DNA of 60,286 nucleotides from a virus: the IMG/VR virus record IMGVR_UViG_3300031539_000028, positions 1 through 60,286 of that record, one strand, 5' to 3'. Every line of letters starts with the position of its first letter. Position 1 is the stretch's first letter. Positions 1 to 9,454 of the stretch are shown here, piece by piece. Under the pieces are notes generated by a model, which was not told the origin of the DNA, did no database searches, and worked only from the letters and a program-made list of their open reading frames with translations. The translations under genes were made by a program, and so were the position numbers.

Positions 1-405
1 AAACCCGAGCGGGAAGCTGGTCGAGTGGAACGGGACGGACGCGTGGGTAGAGAGGGCTCCTAAGCTCGGCGGAGAGACCCGCATCTACTCTCTCTCCGTC
101 TTCAACGAGAAGCTCTACGGCGGGACATATCCAAACGGGAAGCTGGTCGAGTGGAACGGGACGGACGCGTGGGTAGAGAAGGCTCCGAAGTTTGGACTAG
201 AGACCTACATCTACTCTCTCGCCGTCTTCAACGGCAAACTCTACGGCGGGACAAACCCGAGCGGGAAGCTGGTCGAGTGGAACGGGACGGACGCGTGGGT
301 AGAGAGGGCTCCTAAGCTCGGCGGAGAGACCCGCATCTACTCTCTCTCCGTCTTCAACGAGAAGCTCTACGGCGGGACAGGCCTTCTCGGGAAGCTGTAC
401 GAGTG
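1..405 (+). repeat. Tandem 126-nt propeller repeats, window start
   Basis: Three copies of a 126-nt unit (42 codons) are present. The window's first bases recur from position 253, a shift of exactly two units. Bases 110-208 are identical over 99 nt to 60188-60286 at the other end. Such long exact repeats explain why an assembly would break here, so the true copy number is uncertain. Confidence 0.9.
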
Positions 406-1132
406 GGGGATACCAGTCCTGCTGGCTCCGACGATAACAGGCGTGTCAGCGGTGGAGAAGATCGTCACCGTGACGGTGGCAGGAGAGGTCGGCATAACCA
501 TCCGCGCGCGTCTTGCGGCCAGCAACGGCGAAGAGATCGACGAGCAGGAGCGCGTTGGATCGGGAGACATCACGCTCACAGGCGTCGAGTGGGGCGTCCA
601 CACCGTCGTGGCGTGGGCCACCGTGGGGGACTATCTCTCAGAGCCGTCGGCTCCGGTTCAGGTGACGATGGCAGCAACTCCGAGCCGGGAGGTTCCGACG
701 CGCAGGCTCAGCAACCGTGCTCAGGTCGCAAGGGCCTTCGCCGATGCACTCGCCAAGGTTCGCAACGGGGCCTATCGCGTCCACCGCGGACCCGTGACGT
801 GGGTCGCATTCGACTTCGACGCGCACCCGCTCGGAGCGGCCGTCATCCTGGCCGAGACGCCGCTGGAAGACTCCGGCGAGGCCACCGTCATCCTCGAACT
901 CTTCTCGAAGTGGCGCGAATCGCCGGTCGAAAGAAACCGTCCGCTGAGCGATTTGACGCTTGACGACCTGTACGAAGACGTTAGACTGTCTGTGATGGCA
1001 GTCCGAAGGATGAGACGCGGGGACGGAGAGGCGATGCTGGCGGGCGTGAAGACTCAGCGTTCTACCGTCGAAGAGGTCTACGTGCAGGGCATCATAATGG
1101 GGGTAGTGGCGACGATTCCAGTCGCCTTCTAG
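2..1132 (+). CDS. Propeller-repeat appendage fused to FN3-like and tail-terminator-like domains (5' truncated)
   Basis: This is the 3' part of the gene that starts near 59864. Residues 1 to about 130 are three near-identical 42-residue blades. An FN3/Ig-like segment with alternating beta strands follows (roughly bases 420-665). The last 150 residues are unlike a fibre: an N-terminal helix (RAQVARAFADALAKV), a strand (ATVILELFSKW), a helix (LDDLYEDVRLSV) and a hydrophobic final strand (GIIMGVVATIPVAF). That layout, and its place between the gp10-like gene and the tail tube gene, fit a tail terminator. An in-frame ATG at 668 with a weak SD (AGGTG) could make the terminator alone (154 aa). The fusion is read directly; the terminator identity is inferred. 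Confidence 0.65.
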   Translation, partial: NPSGKLVEWNGTDAWVERAPKLGGETRIYSLSVFNEKLYGGTYPNGKLVEWNGTDAWVEKAPKFGLETYIYSLAVFNGKLYGGTNPSGKLVEWNGTDAWVERAPKLGGETRIYSLSVFNEKLYGGTGLLGKLYEWGIPVLLAPTITGVSAVEKIVTVTVAGEVGITIRARLAASNGEEIDEQERVGSGDITLTGVEWGVHTVVAWATVGDYLSEPSAPVQVTMAATPSREVPTRRLSNRAQVARAFADALAKVRNGAYRVHRGPVTWVAFDFDAHPLGAAVILAETPLEDSGEATVILELFSKWRESPVERNRPLSDLTLDDLYEDVRLSVMAVRRMRRGDGEAMLAGVKTQRSTVEEVYVQGIIMGVVATIPVAF

Positions 1133-1153
1133 GGTCGTCGAAGGGAGCTCGTG

Positions 1154-1957
1154 ATGGGCGTCACCGGATTTCAGGACTTCTGGATCGCGGGCTCTCGCAT
1201 GTACTTCAAGCGCGACCCCGTCCTCACCGTCGACCAGCCGCTCCTCGACCTGGGCGTGCTTCAGCAGGCGACGCCCGCGCTCGAGGTCACCGAGGTTGAG
1301 CTCAAGGACGCCGACTGCGGGCTCCGCAGGACCGTCGCCAAGCAGGTGACGGACATGACGGAGACGTTCTCCGTCGAGTGCTCCAACTTCAACCCGGAGA
1401 ACCTCTCGCTCCTCCTGATGGCGACTCCGGCGGAGGCCTTCACGCAGAGCGCGACCCCGCAGACCGACGTGACGCAGGACCCGGCTCACGTGGGCTACCT
1501 CCTGAAGATCAAGGACGCGGCCGGCGATCCGGTCTACAACCTGACGTCCTTCGACGCACTCAAAGACCCGACCGCCGTGACCACGTACGTCCTCGACACG
1601 GACTACGAGATCGTGAGCCTCGAGCGCGGCCTCATCCGCATCATCGGGGTGACCATCCCGGAGGGAGAGCTCGTCAAGGCGTCGTTCACGCCGGTCGCGC
1701 TCACCGGCAAGCGGATGGTGAAGCCGCAGACCACGAACAACATCGAGGGCGAGCTGTTCCTCTTCTACTCGCGCGAGGGCTGCGCCGAGCAGAGCGTGCG
1801 GCACGCGCGCTGCAGCATCACGCCGTCGGCCGCGGGGATCAGCTCAGAGGACTTCTCCTCTATGACGTTCAACGTCACGATCCTCGCCGACGCGACGGCC
1901 GACGTGCCGGCCGGCGAGATGCTCTACTTCGAGGGCACCGTCCCCGACGCGTCGTAA
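1154..1957 (+). CDS. Major tail tube protein (probable)
   Basis: This 267-aa protein is the likely tube subunit that polymerises into the inner tail. It is rich in beta strands, has a central insertion (about residues 95-165), and lies directly upstream of the chaperone and tape measure genes, the conserved place for the tail tube gene. The terminator hairpin at 1981-2014 would separate it from the chaperone, which suits a protein needed in many copies. ATG 1154 is 7 nt after AAGGGA; a GTG directly before it is a less likely start. The identity rests on position and size, not a diagnostic motif. Confidence 0.6.
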   Translation: MGVTGFQDFWIAGSRMYFKRDPVLTVDQPLLDLGVLQQATPALEVTEVELKDADCGLRRTVAKQVTDMTETFSVECSNFNPENLSLLLMATPAEAFTQSATPQTDVTQDPAHVGYLLKIKDAAGDPVYNLTSFDALKDPTAVTTYVLDTDYEIVSLERGLIRIIGVTIPEGELVKASFTPVALTGKRMVKPQTTNNIEGELFLFYSREGCAEQSVRHARCSITPSAAGISSEDFSSMTFNVTILADATADVPAGEMLYFEGTVPDAS

Positions 1958-1980
1958 CTGCGGCGCCGAGTGAATCAACT

Positions 1981-2014
1981 GGGGCTCGCGCCGCGCAGCG
2001 CGAGCCCCTGTTTT
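1981..2014 (+). terminator. Rho-independent terminator after the tail tube gene
   Basis: A perfect 10-bp stem (GGGGCTCGCG with CGCGAGCCCC) has an 8-nt loop and is followed by TGTTTT. It would set tail tube expression above that of the downstream tail genes. Confidence 0.85.
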
Positions 2015-2036
2015 CTGAGGGGAGAGGGGAGACGAC

Positions 2037-2555
2037 ATGGCGGAGAAAGAGGCGAGACGAGACGCCGAGCCGGCGAACGTCAGGGAGGACTTCGCGGTCC
2101 TGTTCCCGGGGCAGCATGTCGAGATCGAGACTCAGAAGGGCAAGATCGGATGGACCGTGTACCCCGTGGCGTTCCGTCAGATGCAGAAGTTCTCGAACGA
2201 GGTGGGACGCGCCATCGTCGCGCTCAGCTCCATGCAGATCAGGCGCGGCTCCACCATCGAGGAGCACGCGAGGAGCATCCTGCCGGCGGTTATCCCCATC
2301 ATCCTCGAGGACGTGCTGGACCTGGTAGCGGACTGCTGCCAGCCGGATACCGGCATCAAGCTGGACGTCCGCGATCTACCGCACTGGCACATGGCGCCGA
2401 TAGTCGAGGCGTGGTTCGACCAGTCGTTCGGAGGGCCCGAAAAACTGCGCCCTTGGGTGGCGGCGTTCGAGCGCGCGGCGAGCAGGCTTACAGGGAGGCA
2501 CGTAGACCTGTGGGCCGAGCTCTCCAGACTCTCGTCGCCGCCGGCCACCGCCTGA
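2037..2555 (+). CDS. Tail assembly chaperone, short form
   Basis: This 172-aa protein lies between the tail tube and tape measure genes, where lambda gpG equivalents sit. It is mostly helical and soluble, begins with a charged segment, and has a predicted helical core around residues 55-130. In this family the short form coats the tape measure during tail assembly and is absent from the finished virion. ATG 2037 follows GGGGAGA at good spacing. The assignment comes from context and from the open -1 frame that runs on to the tape measure gene. Confidence 0.6.
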   Translation: MAEKEARRDAEPANVREDFAVLFPGQHVEIETQKGKIGWTVYPVAFRQMQKFSNEVGRAIVALSSMQIRRGSTIEEHARSILPAVIPIILEDVLDLVADCCQPDTGIKLDVRDLPHWHMAPIVEAWFDQSFGGPEKLRPWVAAFERAASRLTGRHVDLWAELSRLSSPPATA

Positions 2556-2770
2556 GCGACATCCTTCACCGTCGCCAGCCAGGATTCCCGTATCGAGGGT
2601 GGAGCAAGCCGCAGTTCGACATGATGCTGCGACTCGCCCGAGCCGAGCACGAGCGCAGGCAGCGCAACTTCATCGCCGGCGTTCACCTCGGAGCCGCTGC
2701 CATCTTCGGCAAAGAGGCCGGGGCGCACTACAAGCGGGCCATGAAGGAGCTCGGAGGGGACGATGCCTGA
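2037..2770 (+). CDS. Tail assembly chaperone, -1 frameshift long form
   Basis: The -1 frame is open across the short-form gene and continues past its stop to 2770, overlapping the tape measure start at 2763. Its last 75 or so residues read like real protein (LSDILHRRQPGF, RAEHERRQRNFIAGVHLG), while the earlier -1 reading is an arginine-rich shadow. This matches the programmed -1 frameshift that makes lambda gpGT-type chaperones. I could not locate a canonical X-XXY-YYZ slip site; CGAAAAA at 2438-2444 is the only A-rich candidate and pairs poorly. Alternatively a separate short gene starts at ATG 2621. Confidence 0.5.
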
Positions 2771-5690
2771 GCGAACGGTCAGCATCCTCGCCATTCTCAG
2801 GGACAAGCTCTCCCCAGGTCTCTCCAACATCAGCAAGAACTTCCAGGGGCTCCGCACAACCGTCGGCACGCTCGGAAAGCAGTTCTCGTTCCTGACCAGC
2901 ACGGCCGCACGATTCATCGGGGCCTTCGCAGGCATTCAGGGCATTCGCAGAGCGCTGGACCTGGCCGAGAAACAGGTCGAGGCCACCACGCAGCTCGCGT
3001 TCGCGCTCGAGGGCCTTCCGGACATCTACGCGGACATAAACAAGCAGGCCAACGAGTTTCAGCGGAACACGACCGTCGGGAACGAGGAGTTCCAGCGGCA
3101 GGCCGCGATCCTGAAGGCGTCCGGCGTGGCGGCCGAAGACCTGGCCGAAGCCACGAAGGCCGTCTTTCAGGCGGCGACCGCGCTCGGCAGGCCTGTCGAG
3201 TCGATCCGCTCGCAGCTCGTCGCGATCACCGCGACTGGCACCGCGCGAGGAGAGCTCAAGGGTGCGCTCAGCGGGATCACCAAGGAGGCGCTCCTGCAGG
3301 GCGCGGCGTTCAAGGTGCTTGGCGAGCGATACGCAGGCGCGGCCGAGAAGCTCGCCGAGACTCCGTTCGGCAGAGCGAAGCAGGAGGCGAACAAGCTCGG
3401 CGACACGCTGGAGGAGATCGGCAAGACGCTGATAACGCTCAAGGTCGTAATCCTCGAGGCGGCGAACGACGCGGTGGCGAAGCTGCTGGAGCTCTTCCAG
3501 TCATCGACGTGGAAGGTGTACTCCGCCATACTCTCAGAGGTCATCTCGTTCGCGATCAACATGCTCCCGACCATCCTGTCGCTCGTCGTCGCCTACAAGG
3601 CGTGGCGGCTCGCCGTGTGGGCCGTGGTCACCGCGAAGCTCGCTCTGCTGGCGGTGTGGAAGGCGCTCCTCGTGGTCGGGGCGCTGTTCGCCCCGCTGCT
3701 GGCTCCCTGGATTCTCCTCCCGGTTCTGGTCGGAGTGGCTCTCGTGGCCGTGAGAAGCTTCTTCGGCGTCTTCAGCGGAACCTCGAAGGCGTTCGAGGAC
3801 GCAGGCAAGAAGTCGGCGGTCCTGTGGGACGGCATCGCGTCCGGTGCCATAGGGGTGAGCGACGCGCTCGCGGTGGTCAAGAACACGTTCATCACACTGT
3901 TCCTCGAGATCGGCGTCGGATTCTTCGACCCCGTCGAGTCGGCGTTCAGGAAGCTGTGGGCGATCATCGTCGGTGGCTGGCAGAGGATCAAGTCGACTAC
4001 GAGCCTGATCTTCTTCGGGATGGCAAAAGTCATCGGCGACGCGTTCTTCAACCTCGTCACGTTCATCGCGGAGAAGCTCGACAACCTGACGGGGACGAAC
4101 CTCGCCAAGGCCACGCGTGGCGGCTTCACCGCTCTGGACTCCCAGCTAGAGGATTCCAAGCGCGCAGCCATCGACGCCGTCTTCGAAACGAGAGACGCAC
4201 TCGACAAGATCGACGCCGACATGGTCAAGTCTGCCAAGACGGCAGCGAGTGCAATCGCGATGCTCGCCGCCGAGACGGAGGCCATCCTCGACAAGGCTCG
4301 GGCAGGTGCCGGTGCCGGTGCCGGTGGCGACACGATCCCAGGCGTGTCCTCCGATCAGCTTCAGCGAGAGATCGAGCTCGCCGCTCAGATAGCGGCCGTT
4401 CGCACAGGGACGAACAAGGAGGCGCTGGACATCATCTCGGCGCAGGAGGCGGAGGCGCTCGACCGAGACCTCAAGCTCGGGCGAATCGGCGAATCCGAGT
4501 TCGCCGCCGAGCGTCTCAGGATCGCGAAGGAAACCGCGGACGCCGAGGCCGACATCGTCCGCGAGCAGATAGCTGCTCTGGCTGAACTCGCGCAGTCGAG
4601 GTTCGAGTCTGGACAGGCGTCGGGAGACGTACTGCAGAAGCAGCTAGTACTCGAGCAAGAGCTGCAGGCCATGCTGGGGGAGCAGGCGAAGGGCGTCAGG
4701 GCCATAAGCGACGAGATCAACGTGCTGTCCGCAGCGCTCTCCGGCAAGGCAGCGATCGCCCAGGGCGAGCTGAACGCCGAGCTGCAGAAGACGGCCGAGC
4801 TCGTCGAGAAGGGCACCGTCACGTACGAGGAGGCGGCGGCCCGCAACGCCGCGGCCGCGAACGTGTTCAGGGAGGCGCTCACGGATATCGAGGTCGAGCT
4901 GCTGGCTTTGCAGACTCAGGGCGGCGACACCGAGGCGTTCGAGCTCGCCGCCGAGAAGATCAAGGTGATATGGGGCAAGACCGCGGACGCCATCGGGAAC
5001 GCAAGCGACGCGCTCGCCAGGCGGTCGCGGTCCACATGGACGGAGTTCGGCGCCGCGTTCCGGCAGCAGCTCGTGGCTCCGCTGACCGAACTGATGGACG
5101 GCCTTGGAGCGAGCCTCGTCGGGGTAGTCGACGGAGCCAAGGACGCCAACGACGCCTTCAGGGACTTCGGCAAGCAGGCCATTCAGGTTCTCTTGAAGCT
5201 CATTCAGCAGTGGCTCATCGCGAAGGTACTCGGCCTTCCGACGTTTGGATCGAGGGCCGGTGCGAACGCCGGGGGGCTCGTTCACGGATCTGGGCTCGTG
5301 TTCGCCGGCGGCGGACACGTTCCAGGCCCAGCCTCCGTTCACCGCGACACCGTTCCAGCCATGCTGACTCCTGGCGAGTTCGTCGTCCGTGAGTCGGCGT
5401 CGTCCTACTACGGTGCCGGGATCATGCGCGCCATGAACAGGATGCTGTTCCCGCGGGAGCTCTTCGGCAACGTGCCCGGCGGCGCTTCGCGCTACGCGCT
5501 CGGGGGCTTTCAGGCCGGCGGTGAGATCGCGGCCGGATCGACGCGCGACGGCGCGGAGCCCCGCGAGGCAGTCGTCGTCGCCAACGAGGCGGCGTTCGCT
5601 CGACTCCTCACCGGAGGTTCTGGTGCCATGCTCAGGTTCTTCGAGGCGCACAGGAACGAGATCGGTGGCATCTTGGGAAGCCGAAGATGA
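2763..5690 (+). CDS. Tape measure protein
   Basis: This 975-aa protein is the longest reading frame in the tail module and should set tail length and help DNA cross the host envelope. The N-terminal third is a helical repeat region. Strongly hydrophobic helices follow at about residues 266-330, and then a long coiled-coil region (about 490-720) with many short heptads. A glycine-rich segment (about 850-880, HGSGLVFAGGGHVPG) and a globular C-terminus close it, as in many siphophage tape measures. ATG 2763 has GGAGGGGA just upstream and overlaps the chaperone long form by 8 nt. No peptidase motif is obvious. Confidence 0.9.
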   Translation: MPERTVSILAILRDKLSPGLSNISKNFQGLRTTVGTLGKQFSFLTSTAARFIGAFAGIQGIRRALDLAEKQVEATTQLAFALEGLPDIYADINKQANEFQRNTTVGNEEFQRQAAILKASGVAAEDLAEATKAVFQAATALGRPVESIRSQLVAITATGTARGELKGALSGITKEALLQGAAFKVLGERYAGAAEKLAETPFGRAKQEANKLGDTLEEIGKTLITLKVVILEAANDAVAKLLELFQSSTWKVYSAILSEVISFAINMLPTILSLVVAYKAWRLAVWAVVTAKLALLAVWKALLVVGALFAPLLAPWILLPVLVGVALVAVRSFFGVFSGTSKAFEDAGKKSAVLWDGIASGAIGVSDALAVVKNTFITLFLEIGVGFFDPVESAFRKLWAIIVGGWQRIKSTTSLIFFGMAKVIGDAFFNLVTFIAEKLDNLTGTNLAKATRGGFTALDSQLEDSKRAAIDAVFETRDALDKIDADMVKSAKTAASAIAMLAAETEAILDKARAGAGAGAGGDTIPGVSSDQLQREIELAAQIAAVRTGTNKEALDIISAQEAEALDRDLKLGRIGESEFAAERLRIAKETADAEADIVREQIAALAELAQSRFESGQASGDVLQKQLVLEQELQAMLGEQAKGVRAISDEINVLSAALSGKAAIAQGELNAELQKTAELVEKGTVTYEEAAARNAAAANVFREALTDIEVELLALQTQGGDTEAFELAAEKIKVIWGKTADAIGNASDALARRSRSTWTEFGAAFRQQLVAPLTELMDGLGASLVGVVDGAKDANDAFRDFGKQAIQVLLKLIQQWLIAKVLGLPTFGSRAGANAGGLVHGSGLVFAGGGHVPGPASVHRDTVPAMLTPGEFVVRESASSYYGAGIMRAMNRMLFPRELFGNVPGGASRYALGGFQAGGEIAAGSTRDGAEPREAVVVANEAAFARLLTGGSGAMLRFFEAHRNEIGGILGSRR

Positions 5691-7564
5691 GCATACTCGT
5701 TCCGTCTTCGCTCGTCGACGTCGAGGACTCTCCGCTGTCAAGCGAGCTGTGGGCGCTGGCGTACCTGTTCCTCGCTGACTGGAAGCTGGAAGCGTCCCTC
5801 GAGACGGCCTACTCGACCGACGTCGTCTCAGCCGAGACGGTCTCCGAGAGCCGCGTCGGACTCATCAACCGTCCATACCGGACGATGGCCGTCAACCTGA
5901 TGGGGCTGAACCGCGACGAGGGCCTGTCGCTCAAGATGGTCGCTAGCAGGCTCGCGCAGGCCGCCAACCTGATCCCCGTCTATGTGGATTCGTCGAGGCT
6001 GCTCTCAGCCGCCGACGCCGAAGACACCGCGCTCGCCTGCGACACGACGAATCGACGCTTTCAGGCGGACGGGAGAATCGTCGTCGCCGAGCCTACGAAC
6101 GGCGACGGGATGTTCTCGCAGTTCGAGGTCGCTGAGATCGAGTCCCTGACGGACTCTGAGATCACACTCAAGGCACCGCTCTCCGGAGACTTCCCGGCCG
6201 GATCGAAGGTCATGCCGCTGATGGAGGCCAGGCTCAGCCTTCAGAACTCCGGCATTTACCTGACCGCCGACACCTTCGAGGCGCAGTTCGCGTTCATAGA
6301 GAGCACTGGCGAGCAGACGCTGACTCCGACCGTGGCGCCCGGCACAGACCCTGCCGGCTTCCCTCTTGCAGAAGACGGCATCCCGATCATGGATCGCCGG
6401 TTCAACTGGAATAGCGACGTCACCGGAGGCATCCAGCGCGAGGGGGGCTACTCTCAGCTTGGGCGTGACTCAGTCGTTCAGGCTCACGGAGAGAGGGCGC
6501 GCGCCGTAGTCGGCTTCGCGGTCACGTCTCTCAACCGCGACGACGCGTTCGAGCTGCTGCGGTTCTTCGAGTCTCGCGGGGGCCGCCTTCACCCCTTCTG
6601 GATCCTCTCGCCTATGTGCGACTATGAGGCGAGCGAGATCACGCAGACCACCGTCACGGTCCGCGCAGTCGGCCCGGAGTTCGATTGGGCGTTCAGGCCG
6701 CACGTCGGGATCACGCTCAGCAACGGCACGATATACGTCGCGGAGGTCTCCGGGACCACTCGCATCGGCTTGAACGACGTCGTGACGTTCGCGGACCCGC
6801 TCCCGTCAGCTCCTCTCATTGGAGACGTCCGAAGCGTCAGGATGGCACACAGGGTGCGCTTCTCATCCGACGCCATGCGAGAGGCGTGGATCACCGACGA
6901 GACCGTCAGCGTGTCCCTGTCTGTCGTCGAGGTGCTTCAGGAGAAGAGCGTCGAGGTCGAAGGACTCCTGTCTCAGCCGAGCGGCCTCAGAGACCTGCGA
7001 GTCGAGGGGCAGAGGATCGGCGGCGGATTCGTTTGGCCGGCGCGCCCGTGGGACACCGCGCAGGTCAGCTCCGGCAGCCCTGTCCTGAAACTGTCTGCGC
7101 CGGCAATCACGGAGTTCGTGAAGGGCGGCTCGTCCGACAGGATCGGGAACAGGGTCCTCATGCGGGCGTTCGGCGTTGTCGTGGTGCGAGGCGTGTGGGC
7201 GAAGTTCTACACGGACTACGCAGGCAGCTTCGACCTCACGTTCCGCCTCGAGCGCGAGGAGGACGACGAGGTGCTCGCGGAGGTCACGCTGGACGAGACT
7301 ATGCTGGGCGTGGCACACGGCACGGTGAACAAGGAGAACTTCGCCTACGTTCAGTTCGTGGCACCTGCCTTGATAACGCGTGACCGATGGTACAGGATAA
7401 CGGTCGAGGCGAACCCGTGGGCTGACCTTCACATGAGTCAGTGGGCGGACCGGGGCCGGGAGGAGTTCCACGCCGCGGAGCGCGCCTCTGGCGAGTGGGT
7501 CGACGTGCCAGACGACGTGCTGGCGCTCGCGCTGCTTCTGGACGCCGGGGACTCTAGTCCGTGA
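5687..7564 (+). CDS. Tail-tip protein following the tape measure (DUF2460-like position)
   Basis: This 625-aa beta-rich protein starts in an ATGA overlap with the tape measure stop. Its position matches the distal tail or DUF2460-type protein of gene transfer agents and similar phages. The central part has alternating strands and turns and recurrent SVVQ or VSLSV segments. The C-terminal 150 residues resemble a jelly-roll module (FDLTFRLEREEDDEVLAEV) and could bind sugar. I see no catalytic motif. The role as a hub or distal tail protein is inferred from gene order. Confidence 0.5.
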   Translation: MSILVPSSLVDVEDSPLSSELWALAYLFLADWKLEASLETAYSTDVVSAETVSESRVGLINRPYRTMAVNLMGLNRDEGLSLKMVASRLAQAANLIPVYVDSSRLLSAADAEDTALACDTTNRRFQADGRIVVAEPTNGDGMFSQFEVAEIESLTDSEITLKAPLSGDFPAGSKVMPLMEARLSLQNSGIYLTADTFEAQFAFIESTGEQTLTPTVAPGTDPAGFPLAEDGIPIMDRRFNWNSDVTGGIQREGGYSQLGRDSVVQAHGERARAVVGFAVTSLNRDDAFELLRFFESRGGRLHPFWILSPMCDYEASEITQTTVTVRAVGPEFDWAFRPHVGITLSNGTIYVAEVSGTTRIGLNDVVTFADPLPSAPLIGDVRSVRMAHRVRFSSDAMREAWITDETVSVSLSVVEVLQEKSVEVEGLLSQPSGLRDLRVEGQRIGGGFVWPARPWDTAQVSSGSPVLKLSAPAITEFVKGGSSDRIGNRVLMRAFGVVVVRGVWAKFYTDYAGSFDLTFRLEREEDDEVLAEVTLDETMLGVAHGTVNKENFAYVQFVAPALITRDRWYRITVEANPWADLHMSQWADRGREEFHAAERASGEWVDVPDDVLALALLLDAGDSSP

Positions 7565-7583
7565 CGGATCGACGGGGTGAGCG

Positions 7584-8627
7584 ATGGGCGTGACCAAGGG
7601 CGGCATCCTCGTTCCGAGCCCGCTGTCGTATGACTACGATACCATCGGAACAGGTGTAGCAGGAAGTCTGACGTGCTCGGCCTCGTCCGTGATACGCATC
7701 GTGACCAGAGTTCCGTGCAATGCCAGGATAGACGACTTCGAGGCGTTCTACGCGATGCTGCGGGTGTCCCCGGCGCTCGGCTACATCACCTTCACGATCA
7801 AGGTGACGAACCTCAGGACGTCTCAGGTGCTGTCGACGTCGTCGCACACAGTGCTCGCTCCGATCTTCACCCCACATAGGTACGACATCTCGAAGGGCAA
7901 CGAGCTTCTGCCGGGCGATCCTATAGAGGTGCTGATCACCAGGACGATCGGAGACGAGCTCCGGATGATGGCCTGGCAGAATGGCGCGTTCTTCTCCAGC
8001 GCGGTGGTCGGACAGGCGTTCCCGTCAGCGTCGGATTCGTTCCAGAGATTCACCACGCCGGCGATGTTCTTCTCGTGGCTGGACTCCGACGACGCTGTGC
8101 TGGTCGAGTGGATGCCAGGGCTCCTGCCGGCATCCGCGCTTCACTATTCAACCACCGCCGCGCGCGCGTTCGTCGGAAACCTGATCACGATGCCGTTCGC
8201 CGACAGGCGGCCGTCCGGAATATGGCTCCGTCAAAATGGCGGCACCGCGCGCTTCAAGGCAAGCATCTATCGAGAGCCGACCGGCTCGAGCGACTTCACG
8301 GAGATGTACAGCATCTTGTACCCGGACGAGTACCCAGGGTTCGTGTGGTACAGGATATTATACCTGCCATTCGACGGTGCTCAGCCCATCCTGGAGCGAG
8401 GCAAACGCTACGTCGTGGGAGTCGGCGATGCCGTCGGGCCCCAGTACTCTGGCAGCGTATACTACAGTGAATGGATCGGCTCGTCGTTTCCATCACCGTT
8501 GGACCCGGTCCACAGCGGATTCAGCTTGCTGGCAGAGGCCCGCGAGGTTGTACCGTCCGGTGCGTGGATCGCCACGGCGCGGAAGAGGTTCGAGGTCGGC
8601 CTGGTGTTCGAGGAGAGCGAGACGTGA
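7584..8627 (+). CDS. Tail-tip protein of unknown function
   Basis: This 347-aa protein lies between the DUF2460-like and DUF2163-like genes, so it is probably part of the tail tip. It is beta-rich and aromatic-rich (SVYYSEWIGSSFPSP, YPGFVWYRILYLPF), typical of receptor-facing virion domains. There is no signal peptide, membrane segment or recognised motif. ATG 7584 lies after GGGGTGAG. Its stop TGA overlaps the GTG start of the next gene, so the two are translationally coupled. In the gene-transfer-agent order this slot is normally empty, so it may be a lineage-specific adhesin. Confidence 0.45.
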   Translation: MGVTKGGILVPSPLSYDYDTIGTGVAGSLTCSASSVIRIVTRVPCNARIDDFEAFYAMLRVSPALGYITFTIKVTNLRTSQVLSTSSHTVLAPIFTPHRYDISKGNELLPGDPIEVLITRTIGDELRMMAWQNGAFFSSAVVGQAFPSASDSFQRFTTPAMFFSWLDSDDAVLVEWMPGLLPASALHYSTTAARAFVGNLITMPFADRRPSGIWLRQNGGTARFKASIYREPTGSSDFTEMYSILYPDEYPGFVWYRILYLPFDGAQPILERGKRYVVGVGDAVGPQYSGSVYYSEWIGSSFPSPLDPVHSGFSLLAEAREVVPSGAWIATARKRFEVGLVFEESET

Positions 8628-9454
8628 AGCAGAGCGAGCTCGACACATCCTCCGCGAGGCTGTACGCGACTCTCCTGACCTTCAAGTGGAGTGATCAGGT
8701 CAGGCGATACGCCGCGTTCAACGAGCGCGTGGTTCGAGCGACGTCCGATTGGGGCGGGCTCGTCACCACATGGGACGCGGCTCCCGCCGTCAAGGTCGAG
8801 TTCCAGCGACAGCACGGAGGCGCCGAGGACGCTCCCATCTCGATCCTGATGCCGGCCGCTCTCGAGCCCGCCGGTGCTCTCGTGACCGGGCTCCCGCACG
8901 CAGGCGTCGATGTGCTCGTGGAAGAGATCGAGCCCGGGAACGACGGCACGCTCAGGCCAGTCTTCTTCGGACGCGTGGTCGAGGCCACGTACAACGCCGC
9001 GGGGCTCGAGGGCGCTGTCAGGCTCCGCGTCGCCGGCCTCAAGGACAGACTCAGCGTCCAGTGCGGGATCGCCATCACGAACGCATGTGTGTGGACGTTC
9101 GGCGACGGGAACTGCGGCGTCGACGTGGAGTCCCTGAAGGTCTCTGCGACCGTCGACGCAATCGCTGGGAGCGTCGTCACGCTGGACGTCGCAGGACCGA
9201 GCGCGCGCTACTATCACCGCGGATGGATCATGCGCGATGGAGCTCGCATCATGATCAGAGAGTACACGACAGGGAACGACTACACGCTCGTCAGGCCGCC
9301 GCCGCCGGGGTGGAGCGGGCAGCAGGTGACGCTCGTGCCCGGCTGCGACAAGACCAGGGATGTGTGCGACACGCGATGGAGCAACCTCCTGCGCTTCGGT
9401 GGGGCTGGGCTCGGGATTCCAGCCTACAACCCTGTCTTCGAGTCGGCGTCCTGA
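8624..9454 (+). CDS. DUF2163/BR0599-type tail-tip protein
   Basis: This 276-aa protein has the cysteine-containing C-terminal signature of the phage BR0599 family (PGCDKTRDVCDTRWSN, about residues 240-256, then a FGG-containing tail). In rhodobacterial gene transfer agents this family is the iron-sulfur-containing tip protein beside the NlpC/P60 peptidase, and the neighbour here is the same. An N-terminal beta domain covers residues 1-150. The GTG start overlaps the previous stop (GTGA) and follows GAGGAGAG. The family call is good; metal binding by the cysteines C224-C256 region is inferred. Confidence 0.75.
   Translation: MKQSELDTSSARLYATLLTFKWSDQVRRYAAFNERVVRATSDWGGLVTTWDAAPAVKVEFQRQHGGAEDAPISILMPAALEPAGALVTGLPHAGVDVLVEEIEPGNDGTLRPVFFGRVVEATYNAAGLEGAVRLRVAGLKDRLSVQCGIAITNACVWTFGDGNCGVDVESLKVSATVDAIAGSVVTLDVAGPSARYYHRGWIMRDGARIMIREYTTGNDYTLVRPPPPGWSGQQVTLVPGCDKTRDVCDTRWSNLLRFGGAGLGIPAYNPVFESAS

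Noticed and set aside
638-1804. Long minus-strand frames in the tail region and elsewhere
   Set aside because: They mirror GC-rich coding sequence, have charged low-complexity products and no SD or operon context.
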